From: Sphingomonas sp. IC081
Lineage (GTDB): Bacteria > Pseudomonadota > Alphaproteobacteria > Sphingomonadales > Sphingomonadaceae
NCBI RefSeq assembly: GCF_006874585.1
Contig: NZ_CP029762.1
Span: 62,001 to 126,000, forward strand
Direction of reading: 5' to 3'
Length of the DNA stretch: 64,000 nt
The notes under the pieces are model-generated. The model had not been told where the DNA came from, did no database searches, and saw only the letters and a program-made list of their open reading frames with translations. Shown piece after piece: positions 47,018-55,976 of this stretch (the stretch's first letter is position 1; each line of letters begins with the position of its first letter). The translations under genes were made by a program, and so were the position numbers.

Positions 47018-48237
47018 GCGTCTTCTCCCAGATCCTCGCGCGCGCCGCCGATCCAGGTGGCGCGCACGCGGCGCGCCTCATCCAGCAGCACGAGGTCGGC
47101 GCGCAGGCCCGGCGCGATGGTGCCGGTCTCGTGCTCCAGCCGCAGGAACCGCGCAGGGTTGCCGCTGGCCATGCGCGAGGCGGTGACGATGTCGCAGTAG
47201 AGCATGTCCATCGTGTTGCGCAGCGCCTCGGCCATCGTCAGCGCCGATCCCGCCAGGGTGCCGTCGGGGCCGGTGCACTTGCCGTTCGCCACGGTGATCT
47301 CGGTGCCCATCAGCGTGAAGGTGCCGCGCGTGCCGCCCACCGGCGGCATCGCGTCGGTCACCAGCATGATGCCCTCGGTGCCGCGCGCCTTGATGGCAAC
47401 CCGCATGGCGGCGGGGTGGACGTGGAAGCCGTCGACGATCAGCCCGCAGTAGCTGGCGCGGTCTTCCAGCGCCGCGCCGACCATGCCGGGATCGCGGCTG
47501 ACGAACTGGGTCATCGCGTTGAACAGGTGGGTAAACCCGGCCAGCCCTTCGGCCAGCGCGGCGTGGCTCTGCTGGTAATCGGCCATGCTGTGGCCCGCGC
47601 AGACAAGAATGCCCGCCTTGCTCAGCGCGCGCACCGATCCCGCCGGTGCCAGTTCGGGCGCCAGCGTCACCACCCGGCGGCCCAGCGTCGGCGCGGCGAG
47701 CCGGGCGATCACCTCGGCATCGACCGGCGCGAAGCGGGTCTGGTCGTGGATGCCCTTCTTGGCGGGGTTGAGGTGCGGGCCTTCGATATGGACGCCGAGC
47801 ACGCCCGGCACGCCTTCGGCCAGCGCTGCCTCGCCGGCCGCGATCGCCACGTCCACCGCCTCGGCATAGTCGCTGATCAGCGTGGGCAGCAGGCCGGTGG
47901 TGCCATAGCGGCGATGGGCGCGGGCGATGGCGCGGATGCCCTCCACCGTCGGGCTGTCGTTGAGCAGCACGTCGCCGCCGCCGTTGACCTGCACGTCGAT
48001 GAAGCCGGGCAGCAGCCAGCCGCCGTCGATCTGCTCGACACGGCAATCCTCGGGCAGGGTATCGCGCGGTGCGAGGCCGAGGATGCGATCGCCCGCAAGG
48101 AGCAGCGCCTGATCCTCGACCACGCGGTCGGCCAGCACGATGCGGGCGCCGACAAGCGCGGTAAGGGGGCGAGCCGCCTCGGGCATTGCGGGAGTCGTTG
48201 CGGGGTTCATGGCGGGGTTCATGGCCGACAGGCTCAT
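47014..48237 (-). CDS. nagA: N-acetylglucosamine-6-phosphate deacetylase
   Basis: 407 residues from ATG 48237, which overlaps the upstream stop as ATGA. An N-terminal low-complexity run (MNPAMNPA) makes it slightly longer than usual; 48219 and 48210 are alternative starts. Motifs: PGFIDVQVNGGG, GVHIEGPHLNP (metal-binding Glu), GHSMADY, THLFNAMTQF, DGFHVHP and the catalytic Asp in TDAMPPVGG. It deacetylates GlcNAc-6-P to GlcN-6-P for the adjacent deaminase. Its own stop overlaps the GH84 start. Confidence 0.95.
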   Translation of the reverse strand: MSLSAMNPAMNPATTPAMPEAARPLTALVGARIVLADRVVEDQALLLAGDRILGLAPRDTLPEDCRVEQIDGGWLLPGFIDVQVNGGGDVLLNDSPTVEGIRAIARAHRRYGTTGLLPTLISDYAEAVDVAIAAGEAALAEGVPGVLGVHIEGPHLNPAKKGIHDQTRFAPVDAEVIARLAAPTLGRRVVTLAPELAPAGSVRALSKAGILVCAGHSMADYQQSHAALAEGLAGFTHLFNAMTQFVSRDPGMVGAALEDRASYCGLIVDGFHVHPAAMRVAIKARGTEGIMLVTDAMPPVGGTRGTFTLMGTEITVANGKCTGPDGTLAGSALTMAEALRNTMDMLYCDIVTASRMASGNPARFLRLEHETGTIAPGLRADLVLLDEARRVRATWIGGAREDLGEDA

Positions 48238-49325
48238 AACGTGCGTGTCACTTTGTTGAGATGGGGCGGATTGTCCGGGTTGCGGCCGCGCGCCAGCGAC
48301 AGGGCATTGGCAAGACCGTAGAAGCTCTGGATCGCGGCGATGGCGCCCAGCACCGGGTGGACGTCGCTGCGTGAGGGCAGGGTGAGCGCGGCCGGGGCGA
48401 TGTCCTCGGCCATGCCGGCGGCGATCACTCTGGCGCCGCGCGCGGCAAAGTCGTCCAGCCGCTCGCGCAGGCCGGTGCGGGCGACGTCGAGCGGGGCAAG
48501 CACCAGCACCGGATCGCCCGCGCCGACCAGCGTCATCGGCCCATGCGCGACTTCGGCGCTGCTGAAGGCCTCGGCATGGAGGCTGGAGGTTTCCTTGAGC
48601 TTGAGCGCGGCCTCGCCGGCGATCGGCAGGGTCGGGCCGCGGCCCAGCACCAGCATGTCGCCGGCATCCTTCAGCAGTTCGACCGCCTGGGTCCAGTCGG
48701 CCGCGGCGGCGGCTTCGAGAACCTCGCCCGCGGTCTCGAGCGCGGCGAGCAGGGCCGCGTCCTCGCTCCATTCGGCCACGAGATGGGTGAGCGCGACGAG
48801 CGTGCAGACAAAGCTCTTGGTGGCGGCCACGCTGGTTTCGGGCCCGGCGTGCACCGGAATGACGATCTCGGCGAGGTCGGCCAGCGGCGACTGCGCGTCG
48901 TTGACCACGGCGATCACCACCGCGCCCTGCGCCTTGGCATCTTCGGCGGCGGCGAGCAGGTCGGGGCTGCGGCCGGACTGCGAGATCGCGATCAGCGGGA
49001 CCCCGGCAAAACGCGGCGACGTGGCATGGTAGAGCGAGCCGACCGAAGGCGCGTGGCTCAGCGTGGGCACCCCGGCATGGGTCTCCAGCAGGAACTTGGC
49101 AAAGGCGGCGGCCTGATCGGAACTGCCACGGGCAAGGGTGGCGGCAAACGGCGGGGCCAGCGCGCGCAGGCGGCGACCGGCCTCGCGCACCAGTTCGGCA
49201 TTGCGCTGCAATTGCTCGGTGCAGCGAAGCGGGGCCTCGCGGGCTTCCCGGGCCATCAGGGTCTCGCCCTCAGTGGCCTCCAGGTGCGTTTCTGGTGCGG
49301 TTAGGTCTGGCTTGGTCAGGGTCAT
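48234..49325 (-). CDS. nagB-II: Glucosamine-6-phosphate deaminase, SIS-domain type (NagB-II)
   Basis: 363 residues containing two SIS domains that resemble the isomerase half of GlmS without its glutamine amidotransferase half (ARGSSDQAAAFAKFLLE, SQSGRSPDLLAA, ETSVAATKSF, EVAHGPMTLV). The C-terminus RNPDNPPHLNKVTRTL is the conserved GlmS/NagB-II end. NagB-II enzymes of Shewanella and alphaproteobacteria convert GlcN-6-P to fructose-6-P and ammonia, replacing classic NagB. First gene of the minus-strand operon; promoter lies in the gap shared with the PP2C gene. AgaS-like activity is an alternative. Confidence 0.88.
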   Translation of the reverse strand: MTLTKPDLTAPETHLEATEGETLMAREAREAPLRCTEQLQRNAELVREAGRRLRALAPPFAATLARGSSDQAAAFAKFLLETHAGVPTLSHAPSVGSLYHATSPRFAGVPLIAISQSGRSPDLLAAAEDAKAQGAVVIAVVNDAQSPLADLAEIVIPVHAGPETSVAATKSFVCTLVALTHLVAEWSEDAALLAALETAGEVLEAAAAADWTQAVELLKDAGDMLVLGRGPTLPIAGEAALKLKETSSLHAEAFSSAEVAHGPMTLVGAGDPVLVLAPLDVARTGLRERLDDFAARGARVIAAGMAEDIAPAALTLPSRSDVHPVLGAIAAIQSFYGLANALSLARGRNPDNPPHLNKVTRTL

Positions 49326-49336
49326 ATTGGGAAGAT

Positions 49337-49375
49337 ACCACTTTCGAATTGCGATACAAGTGGCATTAAAGTGGT
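49337..49375. promoter_or_regulatory. Candidate operator repeats in the divergent amino-sugar promoter
   Basis: Three AAGTGG half-sites: inverted at 49337-49344 (ACCACTTT), direct at 49358-49363 (AAGTGG) and 49368-49375 (AAAGTGGT). They lie between the divergent nagB-II and PP2C genes, where the linked GntR/UTRA regulator would be expected to bind. Confidence 0.4.
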
Positions 49376-49450
49376 TTTATTCCTCCTGACCTCATGATAC
49401 CGGTTCGGTGTTCCGCAAGGGATGCCGGAGTCGCAAGCTGGGAGAAGCCG

Positions 49451-50308
49451 ATGCTCAGGATCGAGATTGCCGCCACCGATGGCGCGGGCAGCGTCAAGGG
49501 CGGAGTCAACGAGGATTGCGTGGGCCACCATGGCAATGCCGCCTGGGTGATTGACGGGGCGACCGGCATTGGTCCCCGGTTGCTCGATGCGCCCAGCGAT
49601 GCCAGCTGGCTGGCGCAAAAGGCCAATGGCCTGCTGGCCGAGGGGCTGGCGCAAGACCCCGATATGCCGACCACCGAACTGCTGCGCCAGGTCATGCGCC
49701 AATGCGGCGAGGCTTTGCAGCGCGAGCAGACCGGTCCGCGCGCCGAGGCGCACGAGCACCCTTCGGCGGCCTTCGCGATGGTGCGGGTGATCGGCGGCGA
49801 GGCGGAGATCACGACGCTTGCCGATTGCCGTGTCATTGCAAATCAGGGGCAGGTTTTTGGCAGTTCGGCGCTCGACGCCATCGAGGCGCGCACGATTGCG
49901 GCCTTGCGGCAGATCCTTGCCGAAGAGGGGGAAATCTCGCCCGAGGCGTTCAAGGCGCGGCTGCTGCCGGGGCTTCTGGCCAATCGCCGGTTGATGAACC
50001 GCGCCGGTGGCTACTGGGTGCTGGGCACCGAGCCGCGCGCGGCGGATCATGTCTGGCAGGTGCGGTTCCCGGTCCGGCCGGGCGCGCGTTTCGCCCTGGC
50101 CAGTGACGGTTTCCTGCGCCTGTTCGAACTTTTCGATGCGGCCGAGCCCGCCGATCTGCTGGCCATTTCCGGGCAGCGGGACTGGGCGCATTGGCTGGCG
50201 CGGCTGCGCGAGCTGGAAAGCGCGCCGGAATCCCTGCGGCAATTCGCGCGGGTCAAGCGGCACGACGATGCGAGCCTTGTCATCTGTAGTTGGGAGAATG
50301 ACGGCTGA
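49451..50308 (+). CDS. PP2C-like serine/threonine phosphatase-fold protein
   Basis: 285 residues from ATG 49451 (GGAG at 7 nt). Metal-binding motifs of the PPM family are present: NEDCVGHHG, VIDGATGIG, ALASDGFLRL and a C-terminal KRHDDASLVI. No signal peptide, no membrane segment, no fused sensor. The stop overlaps the anmK start as TGATG. A phosphatase in an amino-sugar pathway could act on a sugar phosphate or regulate a pathway protein by dephosphorylation; neither is shown by sequence. No partner Ser/Thr kinase is seen nearby. Confidence 0.75.
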   Translation: MLRIEIAATDGAGSVKGGVNEDCVGHHGNAAWVIDGATGIGPRLLDAPSDASWLAQKANGLLAEGLAQDPDMPTTELLRQVMRQCGEALQREQTGPRAEAHEHPSAAFAMVRVIGGEAEITTLADCRVIANQGQVFGSSALDAIEARTIAALRQILAEEGEISPEAFKARLLPGLLANRRLMNRAGGYWVLGTEPRAADHVWQVRFPVRPGARFALASDGFLRLFELFDAAEPADLLAISGQRDWAHWLARLRELESAPESLRQFARVKRHDDASLVICSWENDG

Positions 50309-51414
50309 TGCTGGTCATGGGGTACATGAGCGGAACCTCGCTCGACGGCGTCGACGTGGCGCTGCTGGAAACCGATGGGGAACGGATCGCGGCCTTCGGG
50401 CCCGGGGCGATGACCGCCTATTCGGCGGCGGAGCGCGATGCGCTGGAAAAGGCCACGCGCGATGCGCTGGCCTGGAACGGGTATGGCGCAAGGCCGCATT
50501 CGTTCGCGCTGGCGGCCGAAGTGATCGAGGCGGCGCATCTGCGCGCCGGTGAACAGGTGATCGCACGGGCCGGGCGCAGGCCCGATCTGGTCGGTTTCCA
50601 TGGGCAGACGCTGCTGCACCGGCCCGAGCGGCGGCTGTCCGTGCAGATCGGCGACCCGCAGGTCCTCGCCGATGCGCTGGGCGTTTCGGTGGTTGCGCAG
50701 ATGCGGCAGGACGACCTGCTGGCGGGCGGGCAGGGCGCGCCGCTGGTGCCCGCCTATCATGCCGCGCTGGCGGAGCGGCTGGGCCTTGCGGGGCCGATCG
50801 CGTTCCTCAATCTCGGCGGCGTGGCGAACCTCACGTGGATCGGCGCGGACGGGTCGCTGGTGGCGTTCGACACCGGGCCGGGCAATGGCCTGATCGACCA
50901 GGTGGTGCAGGCGCGCGGGGCCGGTCGTTATGACGAGGGTGGGCGGATCGCGGCGGCGGGCGCGGTCGACGCGGCGGTGCTGGCCATGCTGCTGGAGCAC
51001 GAACATTTCCGGGGATCGGGTCCGAAGTCGCTTGACCGCTACGATTTTCCGCTCGAATGGGCGGGCGCCCGTTCGCTGGAAGATGCGGCGGCGACGCTGA
51101 CGGCGTTCACGGCGGAAGCGGTGCGGGCGTCGCTGCGGTTGCTGCCGGCGGCCCCGAAAGTGTGGATCGTCTGCGGCGGCGGGAGCCACAATCCCACGCT
51201 GATGCAGGCGCTGCGCGCGCGTCTCGGCGATTGCCGGACGGCGGACGAGGTGGGCCTGCGCGGCGACTATGTCGAGGCCGAGGCGATGGCCTTCCTGGCG
51301 GCGCGCAGCCTGCGCGGATTGCCGCTGACCTATCCCGGCACCACCGGGGTCGGGCGCCCCCTCACCGGCGGCGCGATCTGGCGGCCGGACGCGGCTCTGG
51401 CCGGAGTGGTCTGA
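50308..51414 (+). CDS. anmK: Anhydro-N-acetylmuramic acid kinase
   Basis: 368 residues with the family motifs GYMSGTSLDGVDVALL (phosphate-binding N-terminus), GFHGQTLLHRP, LNLGGVANLT, FDTGPGNGLID and CGGGSHNPTLM. AnmK cleaves the 1,6-anhydro ring of anhMurNAc and phosphorylates it to MurNAc-6-P, the substrate of MurQ further along the locus. Translationally coupled to the PP2C gene. A receptor gene follows after 114 bp that contain its likely promoter. Confidence 0.95.
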   Translation: MLVMGYMSGTSLDGVDVALLETDGERIAAFGPGAMTAYSAAERDALEKATRDALAWNGYGARPHSFALAAEVIEAAHLRAGEQVIARAGRRPDLVGFHGQTLLHRPERRLSVQIGDPQVLADALGVSVVAQMRQDDLLAGGQGAPLVPAYHAALAERLGLAGPIAFLNLGGVANLTWIGADGSLVAFDTGPGNGLIDQVVQARGAGRYDEGGRIAAAGAVDAAVLAMLLEHEHFRGSGPKSLDRYDFPLEWAGARSLEDAAATLTAFTAEAVRASLRLLPAAPKVWIVCGGGSHNPTLMQALRARLGDCRTADEVGLRGDYVEAEAMAFLAARSLRGLPLTYPGTTGVGRPLTGGAIWRPDAALAGVV

Positions 51415-51528
51415 GGGGCCTCCAGAAAACTACGACCAATAAAATACCAGCGCTTTACATATCCCATACAGGTATGCATGGTGCGAAAATGTGCCGGAGC
51501 AACGAACTCCGGCGCCAGGGAAACGACA

Positions 51529-54270
51529 ATGAGGAAGTCAAAAATGGTTAAGTTTCAAAGGACCATGGTCGCCACCACAGCGCTGGCGATTGCCCTGTCG
51601 CAAGGCACGGCGTTCGCACAGTCCGCCGATTCCGCCCCCGCCGACGATACCAGCGCCGCCGCTGAAATCGTCGTCACCGGCACCCGCATCTCGGTGGCCG
51701 GCCTGACTTCCAGCAGCCCTGTCGTTTCCACCGGCGAGCAGCAGATCAAGCTGCAGGCGGCGCTGACGGTGGAGGACTTCTCCACCAAGCTGCCCCAGCT
51801 TTCCGGCGGTGTCCGCCAGGGTTCGCAGGGCAGCGACGCCTTCGGCGCCCAGGTTCTCGAACTGCGCAACTTCGGCCAGAGCCGCTCGCTCGTGCTCATC
51901 GACGGCACCCGCGCGACTCCGTTCAGCTTCCGTAATTCGGCCGACGTCAACTCGATCCCCGCCTCGCTGATCAAGCGGGTCGACGTGCTGACCGGCGGCG
52001 CTGCCGCGGTCTACGGCGCCGACGCGGTGGCCGGTGTCGTCAACTTCATCCTCAACGACGATTTCGAAGGCATGCGCGGCACCGCGACGAGCCGCCTGTC
52101 CGAACATGGCGGCGCGCAGTACGGCGGTTCGCTGATGGTCGGCACCGGTCTTGGCGATCGCGGCCACATCGTCATCGCCGCCGACTACACCCAGCGCGAC
52201 CTCATCCGCGCCGGCCAGCGCGACTGGGCGGAAACCCCGAACCAGACGATTCCCAGCATCGGCGGCGTCTTCACCGACGTGGCGAGCGGCCGCAAGTTCG
52301 GCTTCACCGACAGCGGCGAGTTCACCACCAACCCGTCCGCCACCTCGAACATCTCGAACCGCTATCCGCTGGTCTCGCCGCTCAAGCGCATCAATGCCGC
52401 GGCGCTGTTCAAGTACGAGATCACTCCGCAGATCGAGGCCTATGGCCGCGTGATGTACAACAATTCGCGCACCCAGGAGACCGGCACCCCCGGCGCCACG
52501 CCGGTTTCGGTGAACCGCACCGTCTCGATCAGCGAGAGCAACCCCTACCTCACCGACGACATCCGCAACCAGCTGACCTTCGTCAACGGCGCGGCGCAGG
52601 TGAACGTCTCGCGCTCGCTGGCCGAACTCGGCCTCATCAACTACGAGACCGAGCGTAACACCCTGCAGGTCCAGACCGGCCTGCGCGGCCCGCTGACCGG
52701 CGCCACCAAGTGGAACGTCTACGCCCAGTACGGCCGCTCGACCGAGCACACGCTGATCACCGGCGACGGCCTCGTCACCAGCTCGACGGGCGCCAACAAG
52801 TTCGATTCCATCGTCAACAGCGTCAACATCTTCGGCCCCAACCAGAGCGGGATCGCCGAAGCGCTGGGCAGCTCGATCGAAGGTTTCGACCGCAAGCGCG
52901 ACCAGTTCGTGACGGCGGCGACCTTGAGCGGCACGCTGGAAGAGCTGTTCTCGCTGCCCGCCGGCCCGATCGGCTTCGCGGTCGGCCTCGAATACCGCCG
53001 CGAGACCGCCAGCATCAACCAGGACACCGCGCTGCTGACCGGCAACACCTACCGCCAGGGCGTGCAGTCGGCCTACAGCGGCGACTTCGACGTCAAGGAA
53101 CTCTACGGCGAAGTGCTGGTGCCGGTGCTGCGCGACCTGCCGCTGATCCGCAAGCTGGACGTGGGCGGCGCCTATCGTCTGTCGGACTACAACATGTTCG
53201 GCACCCACGGCACCTGGAAGGTCGAGGGCAACTGGGAAGTCGACGGCAACCTGCGCCTGCGCGGCACCTACCAGCGCGTCCTGCGCACGCCGAACTTCGG
53301 TGAATTCGCCGCCGGCATGTCGTCGCTGCCGTTCAGCAGCCTGGTCACGGTCGACCGCCTGAAGCCGCGCTACGGCGGCGATCCCTGCGTGCTGGGCACC
53401 GGCGATGCGGCCCAGTGCGCCCGCTTCGGCGCCCCGGCGGTGGGTTCGGCCAACTCGACTTCGGCCAGCTACCTGACCGGCAACTACTATTATGGCGGCA
53501 ACCCGGACATCAAGCCGGAAACCGGCTACACCACCACGCTGGGCGCGGTGTTCACGCCGCGCTTCCTGCCGGGCCTCAACGTCACCGTCGACTGGTACGA
53601 GCTTGACCTGCGCGGCGCGGTGGGCGTGATCCAGCCGATCGCGGCGATCACCAGCTGCTACGTCACCAACCCGACCGCCAGCAATCCGCTGTGTTCGCTG
53701 GTGACCCGCAATGCCGACGGCACCTTCAAGGACGCCTATGTCAACAACCAGAACCTGGGACGCCTGCTCCAGCGCGGTTTCGACATCTCGGCCAGCTACA
53801 CGCTGCATCCCGCGTTCCTGCCGGGCGAGGGCCTGCGCCTGAGCTATCAGGGCAACATCGTCACCTCGTACCTGATCCAGGCCAACTCCACCGTTTCGGC
53901 GGTGCAGTGCAAGGGCACCTTCGGCGCCACCTGCTCGAGCGACGGCACCACGCTGGTCCAGCCCGATTACCGTCACACCGCCGGTCTTTCCTGGCTGTTC
54001 GACAAGGGCGTGATCCAGTTCGACTGGCAGCGTATCGGCAAGGTCAAGTCGAGCACGGTCGGTTCGACCGAGACGATCTCGGCGCAGAACACCTTCGACC
54101 TTTCGGCCTCCTATGAGTTCACCGACGCGATCACCTTCAGCGCCGGCATCTACAACCTGTTCGACAAGAATCCTCCTTATGTGTCGACGGGCGGTGTCTT
54201 CAACACCTTCCCCGACACATACGACATCCTCGGACGCACGATCGGCTTCTCGCTGACCGCGCATATCTGA
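51529..54270 (+). CDS. TonB-dependent receptor of the amino-sugar locus
   Basis: 913 residues from ATG 51529 (AGGGA at 8 nt; ATG 51544 with GAGGAAG is also possible). Signal peptide ends near GTAFAQSAD. TonB-box-like EIVVTGTRI, plug with RSLVLIDGTRATPF and IPASLIKRVDVLTGGAAAVYGADAVAGVVNF, then a barrel ending in GFSLTAHI. The plug is that of the sphingomonad broad receptor class with no STN domain. Flanked by AnmK and a symporter, it most likely carries peptidoglycan-derived or chitin-derived saccharides over the outer membrane. It does not end in Phe, which is less usual. Confidence 0.88.
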   Translation: MRKSKMVKFQRTMVATTALAIALSQGTAFAQSADSAPADDTSAAAEIVVTGTRISVAGLTSSSPVVSTGEQQIKLQAALTVEDFSTKLPQLSGGVRQGSQGSDAFGAQVLELRNFGQSRSLVLIDGTRATPFSFRNSADVNSIPASLIKRVDVLTGGAAAVYGADAVAGVVNFILNDDFEGMRGTATSRLSEHGGAQYGGSLMVGTGLGDRGHIVIAADYTQRDLIRAGQRDWAETPNQTIPSIGGVFTDVASGRKFGFTDSGEFTTNPSATSNISNRYPLVSPLKRINAAALFKYEITPQIEAYGRVMYNNSRTQETGTPGATPVSVNRTVSISESNPYLTDDIRNQLTFVNGAAQVNVSRSLAELGLINYETERNTLQVQTGLRGPLTGATKWNVYAQYGRSTEHTLITGDGLVTSSTGANKFDSIVNSVNIFGPNQSGIAEALGSSIEGFDRKRDQFVTAATLSGTLEELFSLPAGPIGFAVGLEYRRETASINQDTALLTGNTYRQGVQSAYSGDFDVKELYGEVLVPVLRDLPLIRKLDVGGAYRLSDYNMFGTHGTWKVEGNWEVDGNLRLRGTYQRVLRTPNFGEFAAGMSSLPFSSLVTVDRLKPRYGGDPCVLGTGDAAQCARFGAPAVGSANSTSASYLTGNYYYGGNPDIKPETGYTTTLGAVFTPRFLPGLNVTVDWYELDLRGAVGVIQPIAAITSCYVTNPTASNPLCSLVTRNADGTFKDAYVNNQNLGRLLQRGFDISASYTLHPAFLPGEGLRLSYQGNIVTSYLIQANSTVSAVQCKGTFGATCSSDGTTLVQPDYRHTAGLSWLFDKGVIQFDWQRIGKVKSSTVGSTETISAQNTFDLSASYEFTDAITFSAGIYNLFDKNPPYVSTGGVFNTFPDTYDILGRTIGFSLTAHI

Positions 54271-54288
54271 GGAAACCCCACCCTGCGC

Positions 54289-54333
54289 GGCGCCCGGTCA
54301 CCCCTCCTCCTCCGACCGGGCGCCCGCTTTTTT
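54289..54333 (+). terminator. Intrinsic terminator of the receptor gene
   Basis: GGCGCCCGGTC and GACCGGGCGCC form an 11-bp stem (54289-54299 with 54314-54324), followed after CGC by six T residues. This is the clearest intrinsic terminator in the window. Confidence 0.88.
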
Positions 54334-54382
54334 GTCGGGCCCTGAGCACCCGCGTTCAGGGCCGGGTCCGGAGACGAGTTCG

Positions 54383-55948
54383 ATGATGTTGCCTTTCACG
54401 ACGGCGGACTGGCTGGTGATCGCCGGCTATCTGCTGCTGCTGCTCGCGGGAGGCTGGATCTTCACGCCGCGCAAGACCGAGTCCGCGCATGACTACTTCC
54501 TGGCAGGCGGCAGCGTCCCCGCCTGGCTGGCGGCGGTTTCGGTGCTCTCGGCCACGCAGTCGGCCGCGACGTTCCTGGGCGGGCCGGACTACGGTTATCA
54601 CGGCGACCTTACCTATCTCAGCGGCAATATCGGCGGACTGATCGGCGCGATCTTTGTCGCCAAGGTGATGATCCCGCGCTTCTACGCGATCAAGGCGACC
54701 ACCGCCTACGAACTGCTGACCCTGCGCTTCAGCGAGAAGGCGACGCGCTGGGCGGGCGGCATGTTCCTGATCGGCCGCGTCTTTGCGGGCGGCGCGCGGG
54801 TCTATCTGGCCGCCATCGCGCTGGCCATGGTGATCACCGGCACGGTCGAGGCGCAGGGCATCATGATTGCCGCGGCGCTGCTGATCGTGGCGAGCGTGCT
54901 GTTCACCTTTGTCGGCGGCCTCAAGTCGGTGCTGTGGAACGACCTGATCCAGTTCGTGGTCTACCTGGGCTCGGCGATCGCGGTGCTGGTGTTCCTGCGG
55001 CTTTCGATCCCCGCCTCGACCGGCGAGATCATCCAGGGCCTTGCCCATACGCCCGAGGGCGTGAACAAGCTCAAGATCCTCGACTTCTCGCTCGACACCT
55101 CGCACCCGTTCTCGGTGCTGGCGATCGTGCTGGGGCTCTCGCTGCTCTACATCGCCAATTCCGGCATGGACCAGGACACCACCCAGCGCCTGCTCGCCTG
55201 CAAGGACGCCAAGACCGGTGCGCGCGGCCTCTATCTTTCGGTCTTCGCGACCGTGCCGGTGGTGGGCATGTTCATCGTTATCGGCCTGCTGCTCCATGTC
55301 TTCTACGACCGGCCCGACCTGATGGGCGGGGCGACGGCAGCCGCCGGAAACCAGTTCGGCGGCGAGAAGATCAGCATCTTCATGCACTACATCCTCACTC
55401 AGCTTCCCGGGGGGCTGCGCGGTCTTGTCACCGTGGGCATCTGCGCGGCGGCAGTGGCCACTACCAATTCGGCGCTCAACGCCATGTCCTCGGTGCTGGT
55501 GCAGGACTTCTACCGTCCCTGGCGCGAGAAGCGCGGCGCTGCCGCGCCCGAGCATCACTTCGTTTCCGCCGGCCGGGTGGGCATGGGCGTGATCGGCGCG
55601 GCGATGTTCGTCATGGCGGTCGTCTCGTTCTACTGGCAGCGCTATACCGACATGGGGCTGCTGGAGTTCGCGCTGCAGGTCATGGTCTTCACCTATGCGG
55701 GCCTGCTGGGCGTCTATTTCACCGCCCTGTTCACCGGGCGGGGGACGACGGGTTCGGTCATCGCCTCGCTCCTGATCGGCTTTGCCACCATCCTGTTGCT
55801 TCAGCCGGGCATCGCCCATGCCATCGGCATGCCGGCCATGCTGAGCAAACTTTCGTTCCCGTTCCAGCTTTGCATCGGCACGCTTGTCGCATTCGTCGTT
55901 TGCGCGGTGCCTGCCGGATCGGGCAAACTCATGGCTCCGGCCGAATGA
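54383..55948 (+). CDS. Sodium:solute symporter (SSS family), predicted amino-sugar importer
   Basis: 521 residues from ATG 54383 (GGAG 8 nt upstream). About thirteen hydrophobic segments; the first (ADWLVIAGYLLLLLAGGWIF) and the sodium-site region SVLSATQSAATFLGGPDYGYHG and the SSF signature ARVYLAAIALAMVITG match the family. Neighbours make GlcNAc, anhMurNAc or their disaccharide likely substrates. Located after a terminator and 28 bp before murQ, so it may start the second plus-strand unit. Confidence 0.88.
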   Translation: MMLPFTTADWLVIAGYLLLLLAGGWIFTPRKTESAHDYFLAGGSVPAWLAAVSVLSATQSAATFLGGPDYGYHGDLTYLSGNIGGLIGAIFVAKVMIPRFYAIKATTAYELLTLRFSEKATRWAGGMFLIGRVFAGGARVYLAAIALAMVITGTVEAQGIMIAAALLIVASVLFTFVGGLKSVLWNDLIQFVVYLGSAIAVLVFLRLSIPASTGEIIQGLAHTPEGVNKLKILDFSLDTSHPFSVLAIVLGLSLLYIANSGMDQDTTQRLLACKDAKTGARGLYLSVFATVPVVGMFIVIGLLLHVFYDRPDLMGGATAAAGNQFGGEKISIFMHYILTQLPGGLRGLVTVGICAAAVATTNSALNAMSSVLVQDFYRPWREKRGAAAPEHHFVSAGRVGMGVIGAAMFVMAVVSFYWQRYTDMGLLEFALQVMVFTYAGLLGVYFTALFTGRGTTGSVIASLLIGFATILLLQPGIAHAIGMPAMLSKLSFPFQLCIGTLVAFVVCAVPAGSGKLMAPAE

Positions 55949-55976
55949 CGATCCCGAAATCGGGAACAAGGATATC

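Noticed and set aside
53700-54270. Receptor gene broken because it does not end in Phe
   Set aside because: The barrel is complete in length and the end GFSLTAHI is seen in some receptors; no frameshift is visible.
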